Shown one piece after another: positions 5,931 to 7,356 of a DNA stretch of 7,356 nt. Source of the stretch: Oxalobacteraceae bacterium UBA5157 (GTDB lineage Bacteria; Pseudomonadota; Gammaproteobacteria; Burkholderiales; Burkholderiaceae_D). The notes beneath the pieces are model-generated. The model was given only the letters and a program-made list of their open reading frames with translations. It did not search any database and had not been told where the DNA came from. The translations under genes were made by a program, and so were the position numbers. Every line of letters starts with the position of its first letter. Within the stretch, counting starts at the first letter, position 1. The stretch is taken from contig DHXL01000391.1 in NCBI GenBank assembly GCA_002415335.1, positions 1 to 7,356 on the forward strand, written 5' to 3'.

Positions 5931-7316
5931 TCAGTCGCCTTGGTACAGCGCGGCGCCGCCGGTGTAATTATCGAATTTGGTGTACTGTCCGAGGAAGGTC
6001 AAGCGCACGCTGCCAATCGGGCCGTTACGCTGCTTGCCAATAATGATTTCCGCGGTTCCCTTGTCCGGCGAATCGGGATTGTAAACCTCATCGCGATAGA
6101 TGAACAAGATCACGTCCGCATCCTGCTCGATGGCACCGGATTCGCGCAAGTCGGACATGACGGGACGCTTATTCGGCCGCTGCTCAAGCGCGCGGTTCAG
6201 CTGGGATAAGGCGATCACCGGGCAATTGAGCTCCTTGGCCAAACTCTTCAGGCTGCGTGAAATCTCAGAGATCTCCGTCGCGCGATTTTCGCCCGAGGAG
6301 TTGGCCGACATCAGTTGCAAGTAATCGATGATGATCAAGCCCAGCTTGCCGCATTGGCGCGACAAACGGCGCGAGCGCGCGCGCAATTCGATCGAATTCA
6401 GTGCCGGTGTTTCGTCGATGTAAAGTTGGGCATCGTTCATTTTCTGGATCGCATGCGTCAATCGCGGCCAGTCCTCATCGGCCAGGCGGCCGGTGCGCAA
6501 ACGATGCTGGTCCAGCCGGCCGACCGAACCCAGCATGCGCATCGCGAGTTGCGTGCCACCCATTTCCATCGAAAATACGGCAACCGGCAAACCGCTCTCG
6601 ATCGCGACGTGCTCGCCGATATTGATCGAAAATGCGGTCTTGCCCATCGATGGTCGACCCGCCACGATGACCAGATCGCCCGGTTGCAAGCCGGATGTCA
6701 TCCGATCCAAATCGGCAAAGCCGGTCGGCACGCCGGTAATATCGTTCTGGTTGTCGCGGTTATACAGTTCATCGATACGCTCGACCACCTGGGTCAACAG
6801 GGGCTGGATTTCCTGGAATCCTTGCGCGCCGCGAGAGCCTTCTTCCGCAATCGCGAAAATCTTGGACTCAGCCTCGTCCAGCATCTGCTTGACTTCCTTG
6901 CCTTGCGGACTGAAGGCTTGGCCGGAAATTTCATCGGCCACAGTGATCAGTTTGCGGAGAACGCCACGGTCGCGAACGATCTCGCCGTAGCGGCGGATAT
7001 TGGCAGCCGATGGCGTGTTTTGCGCCAGCGCATTCAGGTATGACAAGCCGCCTACCTCGTCCGCCTTGCCGGTGCCGGACAAAGACTCAAACACCGTGAT
7101 GACGTCGGCCGGCCTCGAATTGTTGATCAGCTTGACGATGTGCTGGAAAATAACGCGGTGGTCGTAGCGGTAGAAGTCGTCTTCATGCACGAAGTCCGCA
7201 ATACGATCCCATGCCGCGTTATCGAGCAATAAACCACCGAGAACGGATTGCTCTGCCTCGATCGAGTGTGGCGGAACACGGAGGGAATCTAATTGCGGAT
7301 CGGCGCGGTTATTCAT
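5931..7316 (-). CDS. dnaB: Replicative DNA helicase DnaB
   Basis: The complete 461-residue protein is the hexameric 5'-3' helicase that unwinds DNA at the replication fork and interacts with primase and the clamp loader. The N-terminal DnaB domain starts with the conserved PPHSIEAEQSVLGGLLLDN (about 15-33) and is followed by a linker around residues 120-185. The C-terminal RecA-like ATPase has Walker A GRPSMGKT (220-227, K226), FSMEMGG with the likely catalytic E251, Walker B LIIIDYLQLM (D331), and the SQLNR and SDLRESGAIEQDAD motifs, ending with GKQRNGP. No intein or insertion interrupts it, and the length is normal. The start at 7316 (MNNRADPQ) fits the short N-terminal tail of the family. 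There is no Shine-Dalgarno sequence at the normal distance, but a TATAAT lies just upstream. The gene upstream is outside the window. Confidence 0.97.
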   Translation of the reverse strand: MNNRADPQLDSLRVPPHSIEAEQSVLGGLLLDNAAWDRIADFVHEDDFYRYDHRVIFQHIVKLINNSRPADVITVFESLSGTGKADEVGGLSYLNALAQNTPSAANIRRYGEIVRDRGVLRKLITVADEISGQAFSPQGKEVKQMLDEAESKIFAIAEEGSRGAQGFQEIQPLLTQVVERIDELYNRDNQNDITGVPTGFADLDRMTSGLQPGDLVIVAGRPSMGKTAFSINIGEHVAIESGLPVAVFSMEMGGTQLAMRMLGSVGRLDQHRLRTGRLADEDWPRLTHAIQKMNDAQLYIDETPALNSIELRARSRRLSRQCGKLGLIIIDYLQLMSANSSGENRATEISEISRSLKSLAKELNCPVIALSQLNRALEQRPNKRPVMSDLRESGAIEQDADVILFIYRDEVYNPDSPDKGTAEIIIGKQRNGPIGSVRLTFLGQYTKFDNYTGGAALYQGD

Positions 7317-7323
7317 GGCGCGA

Positions 7324-7329
7324 ATTATA
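7324..7329 (-). promoter_or_regulatory. Candidate -10 box of dnaB, close to the start codon
   Basis: The minus strand reads TATAAT from 7329 to 7324, a perfect sigma-70 -10 consensus. Seven bases separate it from the ATG at 7316-7314. Transcription normally starts about seven bases after the -10 box, which would place the first RNA base at or next to the A of the start codon. No good -35 hexamer is seen in the 27 bases available further upstream, so the call rests on the -10 box alone. Confidence 0.45.
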
Positions 7330-7356
7330 CCTGCTCGCCAGAAGCATCTGAGATAG

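Noticed and set aside
6315..7043. Open frame of 242 codons on the plus strand opposite dnaB
   Set aside because: It is antisense to the highly conserved DnaB ATPase domain and linker. The composition is that of a reversed coding frame, and no motif or ribosome binding site supports it.
1..7356. An unusual defence, mobile or biosynthetic system in the window
   Set aside because: All six genes belong to well-known chromosomal families, with no transposase, integrase, toxin-antitoxin pair or CRISPR-like array. The PIN domain is fused to a PhoH ATPase rather than paired with an antitoxin.

Overview
The window looks like ordinary chromosomal DNA of a betaproteobacterium, most likely order Burkholderiales and possibly Oxalobacteraceae. 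Base composition is moderately GC-rich by eye. The protein sequences (DnaB, a PIN-PhoH protein, a short Pit with a DUF47 partner, ArnA/ArnD) are of betaproteobacterial type. The family-level placement is inference. I see no rRNA, tRNA, insertion sequence, CRISPR array or phage gene.

Layout. Positions 1-1556 (+) hold the end of an L-Ara4N (lipid A aminoarabinose) operon: the C-terminal part of an ArnA-type UDP-glucuronate decarboxylase/epimerase, then arnD, joined by a one-base stop/start overlap. Positions 1671-2147 (+) hold a Bcp/PrxQ peroxiredoxin with a GTG start, closed by a strong intrinsic terminator at 2191-2234. After a 234-base intergenic region comes a PIN-PhoH ATPase gene (2382-4037, +) with its own terminator. 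The minus strand converges on it: dnaB (7316-5931), a DUF47/PhoU-like gene (5860-5234) and a Pit-type inorganic phosphate transporter (5136-4126). The DUF47 and pit genes form a recognised phosphate-transport pair. dnaB is the replicative helicase.

The main structure not explained by genes is a pair of related imperfect inverted repeats. One lies upstream of phoH (2305-2347, read on +) and the other between the DUF47 gene and pit (5215-5183, read on -). Both have the form GGGACAGRGT, a spacer, then ACTCTTTCCC followed by GCA. Both read in the same sense as the gene that follows. They resemble REP-type dispersed intergenic repeats. A second candidate is a TATAAT box only 7 bases from the dnaB start codon, which suggests a leaderless transcript.

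I did not find evidence for a previously undescribed biological system. The genes are housekeeping, cell-envelope and phosphate-transport functions. The novelty is limited to these intergenic elements and small sequence peculiarities such as the missing resolving cysteine in Bcp.
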